Below, piece after piece: positions 26,051 through 37,059 of a stretch of 64,000 bases of DNA. Under the pieces are notes generated by a model, which saw nothing but the letters and a program-made list of their open reading frames with translations, did not search any database and was not told where the DNA came from. The translations under genes were made by a program, and so were the position numbers. The stretch spans positions 558,001-622,000 of the forward strand of contig JASJFT010000001.1 in NCBI GenBank assembly GCA_030770425.1, written 5' to 3'. The DNA is from Darksidea phi (lineage: Eukaryota > Ascomycota > Dothideomycetes > Pleosporales > Lentitheciaceae). Position 1 is the first letter of the stretch. Every line of letters starts with the position of its first letter.

Positions 26051-26722
26051 CTTCTCTTCTACGAAGACGCTCTGAATGACTTCATATGTAATGCGGATCT
26101 CTGTGATGGCAACGACGAATGCGAAGATCCCGACCCGGACGAGGAAGGCGACCCTCTTAAAAAACGATCGTCAGATACCCATGCCCTATCGAAGCGCGCA
26201 CGGGGTGCCCCGAAACACTGCATCATCGACCTTACACAGTATGCTGTCAGGGCAGGCAGATCAGTCTTGGGTCTATACAGCGCTCCGTGTCCATCTGGTT
26301 TCGGCAAACTGTTCGAAGGCGGCGGTGTGCAGACTCTTTCTCTCAAGGGCGTTGGCTTTCTCCTCACTGGACTTCAGAAAAACTATGGCACAGTCAATTA
26401 CTACAACGATGCCTACCTCGCCCACTACTTTGGCAAGGCTACTTCGGATCTGTACGCCACTGCGAGGGATATGGCGACATACTTCCCCGGTTGTGAGGAG
26501 TTCTCGGCTATCTTGAAGGAGTTTGATGCGGATCAGCTTGCATTCGCAACTGACCAGGCGCAAAAATTCATGACGGCGCGTACTAGCCTAATTCTCGACA
26601 AGTTCAATCCAACTGGCACTAACCTTGCTACACAAGCAGCGCATATACAGGAACTTGTCGATACAGCTACGTTCTTCGCGAAGCAAATTGAAAAGTTGAC
26701 ATTCAGTAACACGAATGTGTAG
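26051..26722 (+). CDS. Hypothetical protein, probable C-terminal fragment
   Basis: An open frame runs without stops from the end of the NB-ARC relic to 26722: YEDALNDFICNADLCDGNDEC, an acidic DPDPDEEGDP stretch, KKRSSD, then IDLTQYAVRAGRSVLGLYSAPCPSGFGKLFEGGGVQ and an alpha-helical tail. No start codon, promoter or signal peptide can be assigned. The acidic/dibasic linker loosely recalls the C-terminal regions of large fungal chitinases, but this is weak. Unlike the upstream relic it lacks RIP-type decay. An ATG at 26473 begins only the last 83 codons, so this is best treated as a gene fragment. Confidence 0.4.
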   Translation, partial: LLFYEDALNDFICNADLCDGNDECEDPDPDEEGDPLKKRSSDTHALSKRARGAPKHCIIDLTQYAVRAGRSVLGLYSAPCPSGFGKLFEGGGVQTLSLKGVGFLLTGLQKNYGTVNYYNDAYLAHYFGKATSDLYATARDMATYFPGCEEFSAILKEFDADQLAFATDQAQKFMTARTSLILDKFNPTGTNLATQAAHIQELVDTATFFAKQIEKLTFSNTNV

Positions 26723-28393
26723 AAGGGTGGGATAAGGATGGGGAAGAACAAACAGTGAAGATGATTTCCACACCGAACGTGTCATTCAGTGAAAATTGTT
26801 GATTTTGGAACAATGAGGTCGCTTCCCGTCGGCATAGCCTGATTCTACTGTGTCAGCCCTGGTTTATGAAACAGGATGGAGGAGGGGGCTTACAGTAGAT
26901 ATATCGCATCCATTCTTCAAATGACATGGCTACTTAACAATGGCGGTGGTGTTGGGGCTGGTCTTGTGACACTTATTACAATTATCCCTTGTATAGAGCT
27001 ACAAGAACACTAGATTGTTTGTACTAAAGTGGGGGAGGCAACAACCATGGAAAGTGACAATATGTAGATAGCTCTTACGCTGATAGACCTTGGGTTTGTT
27101 CTTATTTATGTAGGGGGAGGCATCCAGTCCACAGCAAACCAAGGGTATATGTCTACACACATGAACAGCAACAAGTACGCACATATAGCAACCAATACCT
27201 AGAAGATAGGGTTCTAGTATGCATGTAGGAAGCAAGTGAAGTACTTAGTGTTATGGGTAGGCATATTGCTGTCCTCCCAGAGGTGGACGAGAATAGCCTG
27301 GTCCTAGGTGGCGTTGTCGAGAATTGGATATGGCGGCTTGACTAGCAGGATGACGTGGAGCTTGAGGGAGAGTAGATCAGAAAGCTTGCTTCTATTGGAG
27401 TTGAGGGGATCGTTGTCCTCCATGGTGACGTTGGTATCTGGTTTGATTGACCTGTGACTCTAGTTGATCCGGACCTCCGAATTGCTGGATTGTGCTAGGG
27501 TTAATGCCGTCCGTATTGAGTTTGTGAAGGGAGGTGCGCCAGCGGGGGAACGGGGAGGGAGCGGTGGACTACACCTTTATCGGCGATATAGCGGGCACCC
27601 TGGGGAGCGCGGGTGCTTGGGCGGGCTAGCCCAGCTGAGGTGGTTGCGAGGAGGCAAGTGATGAATGGGCGCATTGCGAGAAACAGGAAACTGTCGCAGC
27701 GAATAAAATAGAGTTGACTTGAATGACTGACTGAAATATTAGCACGCTGGCGTCTTTTTGATGGAGAACAAAAAAAAGATGATCTCAACAAGGCAAGTGT
27801 AGGCCAAGAACGGAGACAGCACAGACATATCAAAGGTAGCATCGACAGCTTGCATGCGACTGCAAGAATACATTATGGGAAGCTAGGTTTTCGCCCCATG
27901 ACCACACCTGCAGCCACATTAGTACTCTCGCTAATTAATGTTACAATGCACAACCTTTATTGAATCTTAGATTGGCGAACGAAACAATCTGCTGTCAGTA
28001 GCGATTGCGGACTTTGTTTTGATACACGTTTTCTGCCTGAATACGAGGATGCGTGACGTAGTGTATAAACCTAATTGGGGCCGGATCACGTTGGGGGGGA
28101 GGGGGGAAGAGAGGTATGTAGGGGCTCGATCGCTCGATCCGCTAGAAGAGCTAATCAACAGAATAATAACCCGGGATGACAGACAGTAATGCAATGTTCG
28201 GCTTGCGAGCAGTTTTCGGTTTTGACGTTGCATTATCACCAGTGCTGCCAGGCCCAGGACAAAACTGCAAAAGACAATTTGCGTGAACTAAGTTCGTATG
28301 TGCGGCATAGGATTTTCGTTCCTAGAAGCCAATTTGGATTAGAGCTTTCCTACATACAGTCTGATTAAGCAACATCAAGCTTGACGGTAACAT
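26723..28393. other. Intergenic
   Basis: Moderately AT-rich; no supported gene, RNA gene or repeat found on either strand. Confidence 0.4.
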
Positions 28394-29160
28394 TTACGAC
28401 ATCGTCCTCGCTTTTTCAAGATCCGCTTCGTGCAGCTCCCTTAGCACACCCGTCTCAGCAACCTTGCCCGTCACAGTGGCAACACCAACTTCCTTCATCA
28501 TCCCTAGAGTGCCCACTTCTGTCTTATAATACGCAACGTACTTTGCCTTGACCTCGATAAGCGTCATGCGCGGATCATCAGGTCCACCATCATGCTTTCC
28601 GTCGCCCAAATCGCCGAACCAAGCCTTGATTCCTGTGCTGTAGAGCTCCTTGATGCGAGGATCAGAGTTCGAAATCGTGGTCACGGTGCCAGAGATGGAG
28701 ATCCAGTCTTGGCTTTTGGTATCTTGGAAGGTGATTTGGACTTCTTTGTTGGAGGAAAGATCGTCAAATTTTTTGGAATGCTTGTTGGCGAGGTACCTCA
28801 AAGTGGGAGTACGATTAGCAAGTGCCTCATATGCGGTAGTTATGCCACAGGGTTACTCACAGAATGTCTGGACCGAAACGTTTGGCGACTGCCATTGACC
28901 TGCCAACGAGGCCTTCGCTTGTTAGTTCAAGCTTAAAAGGGACTATTGTGCGTTGTGATATTTTTTACTGCGAGTAAGAGTTTGAGGCGAGACTAACCGA
29001 CACCATTACGGTATGTGTTCAACATGGAGATCTTCTTCCCATCGACCATGTTGAAGAAGTCCGTGATCTGCTGTACTTTTGACGTCTCAGTATCATACTG
29101 CTTTGCGACTGATGGGTCGGTCTGCGAATTAATCTCGTCTTGGGTGAGATGCTCAGGCAT
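28394..29160 (-). CDS. bli-3: BLI-3-like pyridoxamine 5'-phosphate oxidase family protein
   Basis: Three exons (29160-28998, 28912-28861, 28796-28394) give 205 residues, the usual length. Sequence shows ITDFFNMVDGKKISMLNTYRNGVG, then VGRSMAVAKRFGPDIL, YLANKHSKKFDDL, VQITFQDTKSQDWISISG and IKAWFGDLGDGKHDGGPDDPRM, all typical of the FMN-binding split-barrel family that includes Neurospora blue-light-induced BLI-3. Intron 1 has a GAACTAAC branch point. The start at MPEHLTQDEI is preferred; the frame is open further upstream and could encode an N-terminal extension. The reaction is unknown. A light- or stress-related role is known only from relatives. Confidence 0.88.
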
Positions 29161-30014
29161 TCTGAAAGAGCATGCGACTGTAAATTGTCGAGGATGCGTG
29201 AAGGTAACTCGCGAGATAGGTCTCAGGTAAAAAGCTTTTGTGCAAGACTGTATTAATCGTGGTGTCTGGACGCAGATATTGAGGGGGCGCAAACGTAAGA
29301 TCAAGGTATTAATAGACGGATGCGGATTCCGAGGAGACCGTGGTTTGAGAAAGCAATGCATGAGTGACGTGCTAATGAAGACATTCATGCGGGGTCGGAA
29401 TCCGCAAAAGTGCGAAAATGGATGACGATGGTGTCAACAACATGCACGCGTCATGCCAAGCATTGTGGATGTCTATCGCGAAGCCGCGATCTGACGTGTG
29501 CGGACCGCATTAACCATCTTCGGTAAACGGGGTGGTGGACGTGGATATTATAGGCTACACATGTAAGGTTCCCATTAAATCTTGTCTGAGAGTGTGCGAC
29601 CGCTAGCGACGAGAGCAATGCGGTATTTGTGAGCGCTGGAACACCACTGAAGACAGGACCTGGAGGCCGCAAGAGCGTACAATATATTGTCAAACCGTGG
29701 CTACAAGTGGCTAAGGTTAATGAGATAGAAAAAAGAATTGAGGAGGAAGTGCTAAGGACTGAAGAGATGGTCGCAATCACATAGCTTCCAAGTAGCCTAT
29801 GCGAGGCTGCAACCTCGATACGGACTCTGGGCCGTGTGGTAGCCTAAAGCTTGTGGGAAGTAGGAATGGTGATTTATACCACGGTGGGGCGATGTAATTA
29901 TGGAATGGTGTCTTGCGAGAAGGGAGTTCACCCTTTTAATGATCGGCCCGACATTATTCCGCGAGCCCTTTTGGAATAAGTGGCTTCTGAACGTTGTTGC
30001 TAGATATAAAATGG
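29161..30014. other. Intergenic
   Basis: Promoter side of the BLI-3-like gene; otherwise no supported gene. Confidence 0.35.
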
Positions 30015-30270
30015 CTCTATATGGTTATCTATGGACAGGGGCAAGGTATTCGGCCTGCGCAGCAGCTTCCCCACCAAGTCTACCTATTCGACCGTGGCAC
30101 AGGAGACGAGAGGGTAATGGCTGACGGGTTTGGGCATCCAAGTGGTATCTATTTCTCCCCGTTCGAGAAGATATGCTACATCTCGGGTACGGACTACATC
30201 CATAGTGATGGCGAGGTAGACCCTACTAAGCCTGCTACGATGTATGTTGATGAAAGCGTATGCCATCGGA
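30015..30270 (+). pseudogene. Relic of an SMP-30/gluconolactonase-like gene
   Basis: One frame reads GQGIRPAQQLPHQVYLFDRGTG, MADGFGHPSGIYFSPFEKICYISGTDYIHSDG and DPTKPATMYV. This matches the beta-propeller of fungal gluconolactonase/SMP-30 proteins, which usually have QVYRFD and ADGFxxPNGIxFSPDEK. Key positions are changed (PSG for PNG, SPFEK for SPDEK). The similarity fades after about 30270, and neither a start nor the remaining propeller blades are present. I read it as an old gene remnant. Confidence 0.55.
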
Positions 30271-31551
30271 GCTTTCAAGACGCCATTATCGATGCTATGA
30301 TGCAGCATTGTATTGACAGGCATGTGCTTCGCAGCATTATATTCGTTAATATCGTTTACGATGGCGCGACGGAGGACTCACCCGCTCGAGTCCAATGGTA
30401 GGCCTTATAATGCACATTGACATTGACGATCATGTGGCTTACAAGGATAGGATTGGGCCAGCTCAGCGACAAAGGGAGAGGTCAATTCGATGTCCAGAAA
30501 GGCGCATTCGGACTCCGGTACACAATTTGATAGAAGCAATACTGAATGAAAGAGCGAGGCCGGAAGGTGTTAAGCCGTGGGTTTGAGTGGCGAGCGCTGT
30601 ATCTATCCATGGTTGTGGCAGTAGCAGGTATACCGAAACGGAAGGTATGGCTGGCCTTTCTGTCGCAACGTAGTAGCGAGACTCTAGCAAGCAAACAAAT
30701 TGTAGTGGATTTGTTTCTCTGGTGATTAACTAGAGCCGCTTGGTGGTTGCGCTTGTTGCCGCTGAGGCTGAAGTCGGCGACCTATGGCTGACGTAACGCC
30801 CATAAACTAGGTACACCGTACCTGCGATATCTGTCGCACACAGCCGAAACTCGATTACTACTCCAAGACAGGCACATATCTGGAGTAACCATTCACTCAG
30901 CCATCCCCGCGTCAACTTATTTCAGTAAATAAGATCGCCGCTGACGGCTATGGCTACTTAAAAGTCCGATTGTTAGACTAATAACGGTGTACAGCCATAC
31001 CATTCCAAGGTCAAGAGACGTTTAGTGCGGACCTGACTTCTACAAACTCACCGCTGTGCCCTGAGGCTGATGCGGTGTACCCTTGTTATTCGGACACTAC
31101 CGATTGGTTGAGCTGGCTTTCTCCAGTGCTTTTCATGCATATACGAGATTGGAGCTACCATGTACCTCAGCCTGGCTCAGCTGCCCCACTAAGTGCGCAG
31201 CAACAGAGAAAATGTTTCAATGATGTAGCTAGCCACCATGGTCGTCACCGACTACGCTGACGTTGGAGTTTGTGGACAAAGGAAATATGTACGTACGTGT
31301 TTCCGCTCGCTAGGGATGTTAAGCCGAAACACAGCCCTGTTTCCTCATATTCCTCTCTATTGACCTATATTACATACCCTCTACAAGAAGCTCAATTCAC
31401 TTCAACACACCTGTGGCAAATAGTTCATAGTCTTTTGTCAATCATCTTCTTGATATCCATCCCTTATTCCATTCTTAGCATCCTCTTTGGTGCGGCATTC
31501 TATTCTATTTTCTTGCGACGGCTGTTAGTTGGACCTTTCATACTTCCCAGT
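30271..31551. other. Intergenic
   Basis: No further gluconolactonase blades are recognisable. Pyrimidine-rich sequence before 31552 probably contains the protease promoter and leader. Confidence 0.35.
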
Positions 31552-32994
31552 ATGCATTTCGCGGCCTGCATTCCCCTTCTCGCCCTACTTTCCAGCGTCC
31601 AAGCTCGCCCATTCAGTGACCGAGACGCTTGCAATAGCCCTACAGTAGTTGTTACCACATACATAGCAACTCATTCGTATGAACCGACCTCTCTTCTTCC
31701 GAGTGAAACGATCACGGGCGTTCCCGCCCCTACGACGTCGAGTCCCTCACACACAACAATTACGGGTGTACCAGCTTCTTATCCAACATTACTACCCCCA
31801 GACTATGCTACGGCATTTATTCCTTCAGATGAATCGATTACAGGTGTTCCGGCCCCTTTACCAACACCAATTCCCGACGGCGATAATACAACAACTCTCT
31901 CTCTAGATGAGGATACGACTACTGCTCCTCCAGAGTCAACACAAATTGCTGACTGTCGCCCTACATGGGCTACTGGCGGATATACGGGCGCTTTCCGCGC
32001 CGCTGTCATCTTCGTCGACTTCCCTGACTTCCCCGCCAACACCTCCATCGAAGAGCTCTACGATCCAATCGCGTCGGCGCCTACTGAGCTCTTCAACACA
32101 ATGTCCTACGGCAGGCTGAATCTCGAACTTGTCCCGCTCACCGAAAAATTCTACCGCATGCCCGCCGATTCCTCATCCTACGGCTACGCCCGCGGCCTCA
32201 CCACCGATTCGCACCTGCGCTATATCAACGACGCACTTACAGCAGTTGGTGCATCCGTAAGCTTCGCTAATATCGACACCCTGTACATCATTCCACCCAA
32301 ATACGCTGACGAGATCTCTTTCTCGACCTCTACCGGAAACGACGTCACTGCTCCCGATGGCTCCATTATCAGCAGTAGTATTACATACGGTCAAGATCTT
32401 TTCTTCAGCTGGGGCCCCAAAACTATAAACCACGAAACGGGCCACGCGATGGGATTGCCAGATCTGTATCCTTATAGTGACGGTGCAGTGACGAAATGGG
32501 TTGGTGGTTTCGATCTGATGGGCCTCATCGGCGGCCAATCTCCTGATATGTTTGCCTGGCATAAGTGGCATCTAAACTGGCTCGAGGAGAGTCAAATCGC
32601 CTGCATCTTTGAGCCCGGCGTCACCACTCACCGTCTGAGTCCCATTGAAGTTACCGATGAAAGCCGCGACACAACTAAAGCAATTGCTATCCCACTCGGT
32701 GGCACAGAATATGTTCTTGCTGAGGTACGCTCCGATTTGGGCGCTAACAAAGGGGCATGTGGTACGGGCGTGCTTTTGTATACGGCGGATTCGTCTCTGG
32801 GAAGTGGCGATGGGCCGGTCAGGGTTTTGGATACGAAGCCAGGGTCTGGTGGGTGTAATCCTGACCATGGCGGTGAATTGAATGATGCGCCACTCAAGGT
32901 GGGAGAGGAGTTTGATACGGGGTTAGGTGTTGTTATCAGAGTGAAGTCGCAGGAGTGGAATGATTTTGTTATTGAGGTGGAGAGGAACGTTTAG
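31552..32994 (+). CDS. Secreted M6-like zinc metalloprotease
   Basis: An intronless frame; starting at the ATG at 31552 gives 480 residues and a clear signal peptide (MHFAACIPLLALLSSVQA). Residues about 45-130 form a Thr/Pro/Ser-rich linker in which ITGVPA occurs three times (54-59, 70-75, 96-101). The catalytic domain has RAAVIFVDFPDFPAN, FNTMSYGRLNLEL and the zinc site HETGH at 294-298, followed by AMGLPDLYP and GGFDLMGLIGG as in M6-type peptidases. The C-terminal part is beta-rich. The longer open frame upstream of 31552 lacks a signal peptide and is not used. Secretion and proteolysis are inferred; the substrate is unknown. Confidence 0.85.
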   Translation: MHFAACIPLLALLSSVQARPFSDRDACNSPTVVVTTYIATHSYEPTSLLPSETITGVPAPTTSSPSHTTITGVPASYPTLLPPDYATAFIPSDESITGVPAPLPTPIPDGDNTTTLSLDEDTTTAPPESTQIADCRPTWATGGYTGAFRAAVIFVDFPDFPANTSIEELYDPIASAPTELFNTMSYGRLNLELVPLTEKFYRMPADSSSYGYARGLTTDSHLRYINDALTAVGASVSFANIDTLYIIPPKYADEISFSTSTGNDVTAPDGSIISSSITYGQDLFFSWGPKTINHETGHAMGLPDLYPYSDGAVTKWVGGFDLMGLIGGQSPDMFAWHKWHLNWLEESQIACIFEPGVTTHRLSPIEVTDESRDTTKAIAIPLGGTEYVLAEVRSDLGANKGACGTGVLLYTADSSLGSGDGPVRVLDTKPGSGGCNPDHGGELNDAPLKVGEEFDTGLGVVIRVKSQEWNDFVIEVERNV

Positions 32995-34268
32995 GAGGGG
33001 AGAGTTTGGTATCGTTATATACATAGGTTTTAGCCATAGATTAAGACCCTAGACGAAAAGGCAATGCGGTATATGAAAAACGGGACACTATTTTTCACGG
33101 CGCTTTACTCTTATCCAAAATTAGAGAGTAGTAAGAAAGGTATCTATAGCTTAGCCTATTACGCTAAACCTCGCTTAATATATAATTTAGTTATATAGTA
33201 AAGTACCTTATAAGCGAGCTGGATATACAAGCGAGCGTCCCACTGCAATGCAACTGAGCTAGCCAACGCTATAGCCCAACACCAAGACCTCTTCTGAGCG
33301 AGAAATTCCACTTGACTGGTGCCTACGCGCACGAACGATCGCTGTCTAGAAATGGCAGCTGCACATGGGTGCAAGCCGTATCTTTTTGCCATTTACGAGC
33401 ACTAGTCTTCATTGAGTTGCTTCAGAGTGATTCCAGATAATGACGTGTATGAGGAAATCTGTGGCCCCCTCTGGGTCAACATGCACAACCATGCCCAAAC
33501 AGGGATATCTGATCGTCCAATGTAGAGTCACCGCATGGAGTCCGGAGAGAGAGTGTTCACTGCTTTACCTTTGGGGAAGGGGCTACGCACTGTACGATAT
33601 TCGGAGGAACGCTCGCGTCAAACAGACTCATACAGCTGGGTGGCGAGGTTGCGTACCTTGTACGCCCAGTCCAGCTCGCGTAGAAGAGGTGGACCCGCTA
33701 TTCAGATGCGGAGTTGATGAAGAGCGAGACTGACGAGCGCTCAGGCAAAGTGCTGTGCGGCCCAGTTGCAGTACTAACGTAAGACCTGCAGACTTGCCGC
33801 GTGTATGATTGGTGTTGTTCTACGTAAGCGAGTGGCGCCACGGCGTAGCCTGACGTTCGCCGGTAAGAGCAAGATTGCGAATAAAGCCTCGGCCGGAGGG
33901 CATTGTCGGTATTCTAATTTGGGGGCCGAGTATTGGGAATTGTGTTTATGTCGCGGCACAGCAAGACAATAGTTTTTCTTTTAAGGCACCGTGCTCATGC
34001 GGTGCATACATCGTTGACTTGGTAATATTGTCACATGCATCGGGTCAAAATTGCCGTGGCTCGACCCTTGTGGAAACTTCTGTCCACATCAATCTCATCT
34101 GAGCTAAGTTTATTTCCACCTTCTGTCGTGTGTGGCATCTGCGGAGTGTCTGCGGTGAACTTGACTCACAGCTTTCTCTTGCTTTTGTGCAAACTACGCT
34201 CTGGGGCTCTTATTCCACAAGACCGGAGTTGAGAGAGATAAAGAACATTGAGTTCCTACTCCACAACA
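32995..34268. other. Intergenic, AT-rich at 33100-33210
   Basis: An AT-rich stretch at about 33100-33210 may be decayed repeat sequence. No gene is supported in the interval. Confidence 0.35.
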
Positions 34269-35942
34269 ATGGCATACTGTGCACTACTTTCGGATCCAAC
34301 CGCTGCTTTTCAGACTGTCGTAGCCTTGATTGGAGTTGTGAGTAGTCCCAAGTGATGTGACACTACATTAGCTGATAATTTTCCAGGCAGCTGTTACCAT
34401 TTGTGTCAGAGGAATTTGGTTCCATCCCCTTTCAAGGTTCCCTGGTCCTCGGGTATGGGCAGCTAGCCGGATACCATATGTCGCGTCTCTTCTTCGTGGC
34501 ACACTGAACAGTGAAATGCTGAGGCTTCACGAAGAATACGGCCCTGTTATCCGGCTGGCACCGAATGAGCTCTCGTTCGCGACCAAGGAAGCATGGAGAG
34601 ACATCTACATGCACCGTAAAGGCCACCTGGAAGCTAAGGACACAACATGGTATATGGGTAGGCTCACCAGCCTTTAAGTTTCATGTCGCGTTGAACGTAT
34701 GCAGCTCCGGAGGACATGCCTCCCAACATCGTTACAACGCCAGATATTCAGGTTCGAGCTCGCATGCGAAGACTTCTCTCCACGTCGTTCAACGTACAGT
34801 CTCTACTAGATCAAGCTCCGGTGCTAGAAAGGTATGCAAACATAGTCATTGATCGTTTGTCGGCAATTCACAAGTCCAATGCCTTGTGAGAAGAAGCTAC
34901 AGTGGTCAACATGCTCGACTGGACAAACTTCTACACTATGGACGTGATCGGTGACCTGGCCATGGGAGAGTCATTCCATTGCCTCGATCAGAGCTCGTAT
35001 CACCCCTGGGTACAAACGCTATACATGTTCTCCAAGGGCATGATCGTAGCAGCCGCGGTGCGGTTTTTCCGGGAGGATGGTTTGTGCTACAGGCTTTGAT
35101 ACCTAAGCGCATCCGCGAACAGCAAAAGCAGTATACGAGTTCACAAACACAAAGATACGCCAGCGTGTCGAGCTGAAGACGAACCGGCCTGATTTCCTCT
35201 CGCTATTCCTCCGTGAGATGAAGACCTCGCCAGACAAAATGCCGTTGGGCGAGATACAGTCTACTTTCGGTGTGATACTTGTCGCTGGGTCCGAAACTAC
35301 GGCAACTACCCTTGTCGGGTGTCTGTACCGATTAGCATCCAACCCCACGATACAGGAGAGGTTGTGGTCTGAATTGGATCAAAGATTCACCACGAATGAC
35401 AGTATAACCGTCGAGTCTACGAAAAGTCCGGAGTACCCGGATGCGGTTTTGAACGAGAGTCTCCGACTGTGTTATGCGGTACCAGGAGGCTTACCTCGTA
35501 TTGTACCCGACAAGGGCGATACATACGCGGGACATTTTGTACCTGGAGGGGTACGTCTAGCTTGTCACTAGCGCGGTTCCTATGCTGATATTCAACTCTT
35601 GCAGACATCAATCTCTATCAGACCTCACGTCCTTCTACACTCGGAGAAATACTTCCATAACGCTTGGGTCTCGATCCCGAGCGATGGCTTCCAATCGAGC
35701 AACGTCCAGAAAATTACGCCAACGATAACCTGGCGGCAAGTCAACTATTCAGTGTTGGCTCGACAAGCTGCATCGGAAAGCCTTTGGCGTGGGCAGAGAT
35801 GAGAATCATGGTAGCAAAACTGCTCTGGCATTTCAAGCTGTCAATGACGAAGGAGAAACCCTTCAAGTGGGAAGACCTGAAGATGATGATGGTCGTAGAG
35901 AAGGGACCGCTCTGGCTGGCACTAGAGAAGCGAGATCGATGA
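34269..35942 (+). pseudogene. Cytochrome P450 pseudogene (CYP65-like)
   Basis: Nearly the whole P450 is readable. An N-terminal membrane segment is followed by HPLSRFPGPRVWAA, RLHEEYGPVIRLAPNELSF, the I-helix motif AGSETT, the K-helix ESLRL, DPERW, and the heme loop FSVGSTSCIGKPLAWAE. At least three introns can be placed (after 34336, at about 34659, and at about 35553-35604). Lesions: an in-frame TGA at 34887-34889 within SNAL*EEA; a frame change at about 35035-35065 (VRFF to FPGGWFVLQALIPKR); a second at about 35130-35140; a third at about 35666-35672 before LDPERW. The gene cannot make a complete enzyme. Resemblance to isotrichodermin hydroxylase-type P450s suggests a former secondary-metabolism role. 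Confidence 0.85.
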
Positions 35943-36767
35943 TCTATCAACGTGAAGTTCCTGCATAGGGTCCCGTACGATCAGACCGCTACACTGTGAC
36001 GTTAGTCATAGGCCCAAATTGATCAGTCTTACTGTCATCTCTCCATGCAAAAGGTCATTCAGACTTTGATGAACTTCCACGTCTTCCACCCCACCAATTG
36101 CACTATAGCCTCTGCATGTCCTTGTATAGGCTTCGCGCAATTTCAAGAGGCGTCGACAAGATCTCGTCCCGAAGTTGTCTAAAGTAGTCTCGTTGGCCCA
36201 AAGCTGCACAAAGCGTCCGTAAAATGTCCGGATCCGATGGCTCGCTCTTGTTCTCGGCTGTACCAAGGTACGTCGAGTCCAGTCTGAACAGCACAGATCC
36301 AATTCTCATCCCCTCATAGGTGCACCCTTTGGCCTTGTGTACGCGAGATAGAAACCCTAGATACGAACCTATCATCACGGACGTGGCGATGTTCTTTAAT
36401 ATTCATTTAGCCCAGCCCACTGAACAGCCGAATATGGGTGTGAAATGAGGGTGTCACACATGTAATCGCACCTAAGAGGCAATCTTGCCGCGGTGGAGGG
36501 GGGTGTAGTTTGGAGCCAGGGATAAGGCGCAGTGCGGCGGTCAACGCTAGCATGTACGAGGAACTCGTTTTTCATGAGTAAACTCTGTCCAGGGACTCCA
36601 TCTTCGGGTTTAGCGCAGTCCCTGCGTTCAATTGCATCTCCGGCAATATTTCTCACTTCTAATATCCACCAACAAGGTCTTTAAAGGTAACAGATGAACT
36701 CCACAAACATGCAAGCAACTTGAACTAACAGCCACTTTCAAATACAGCCAGCCCTCAATTTCTCGAC
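35943..36767 (-). other. Intergenic with a weak 90-codon ORF at 36103-36375
   Basis: The minus frame starting ATG at 36375 encodes RLDSTYLGTAENKSEPSDP, then ALGQRDYFRQLRDEIL and LYKDMQRL. It has ordinary amino-acid composition and looks like the C-terminal piece of a larger protein, but no family was recognised and no upstream exon was found. Confidence 0.3.
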
Positions 36768-36996
36768 ATGAAGTTCGCCCTCCTCATTGCCACCCTGCTC
36801 ACTGGGGGGTTGGCCTTGCCTGCCCCCACCACGCTTACTGGTGAAGCTCTTGAGAAAGAGCTTGAGATTTTGAACGCCCCTGAGCCATGGGAGAAGCGCC
36901 ATTCTGGTAAGCAGCTCAATTTATCTCATGTGTCTCAATACTAATTTGCTTGTGATAACAGCGGCTACTATCGAGTTGATGGCACGTGACCCTTAG
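36768..36996 (+). CDS. Small secreted protein, truncated before C-terminal repeats
   Basis: Two exons (36768-36906 and 36962-36996; 55-bp intron with ATACTAAT branch point) encode 57 residues. A signal peptide (MKFALLIATLLTGGLALPAP) is followed by a short acidic/hydrophobic segment, GEALEKELEILNAPEPWEKRHS, with a Lys-Arg pair suitable for Kex2, then AATIELMARDP and TAG. The TAG is the first codon of a 24-bp repeat, three copies of which follow in the same frame until TGA at 37057-37059. Reading through the two TAGs would add about 20 residues. Small size, signal peptide and Kex2 site suit a processed secreted peptide; function is unknown. Confidence 0.6.
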
Positions 36997-37059
36997 AAGG
37001 TCTCCAACCGTGAAGCCTAGAAGGTTTCCAACCGTGAGGCTCAGAAGGTCTCTAACTGA
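36994..37059 (+). repeat. Three 24-bp coding-type repeats, two starting with TAG
   Basis: Units at 36994-37017, 37018-37041 and a partial one at 37042-37059. Unit 3 begins CAG and encodes QKVSN; units 1 and 2 begin TAG and then encode KVSNREA. The units keep the frame of the small secreted protein. CAG-to-TAG is the CpA-to-TpA change made by RIP. Confidence 0.9.

Noticed and set aside
32173..32571. 132-codon frame antisense to the metalloprotease
   Set aside because: Shadow of the HETGH coding frame without its own motif.
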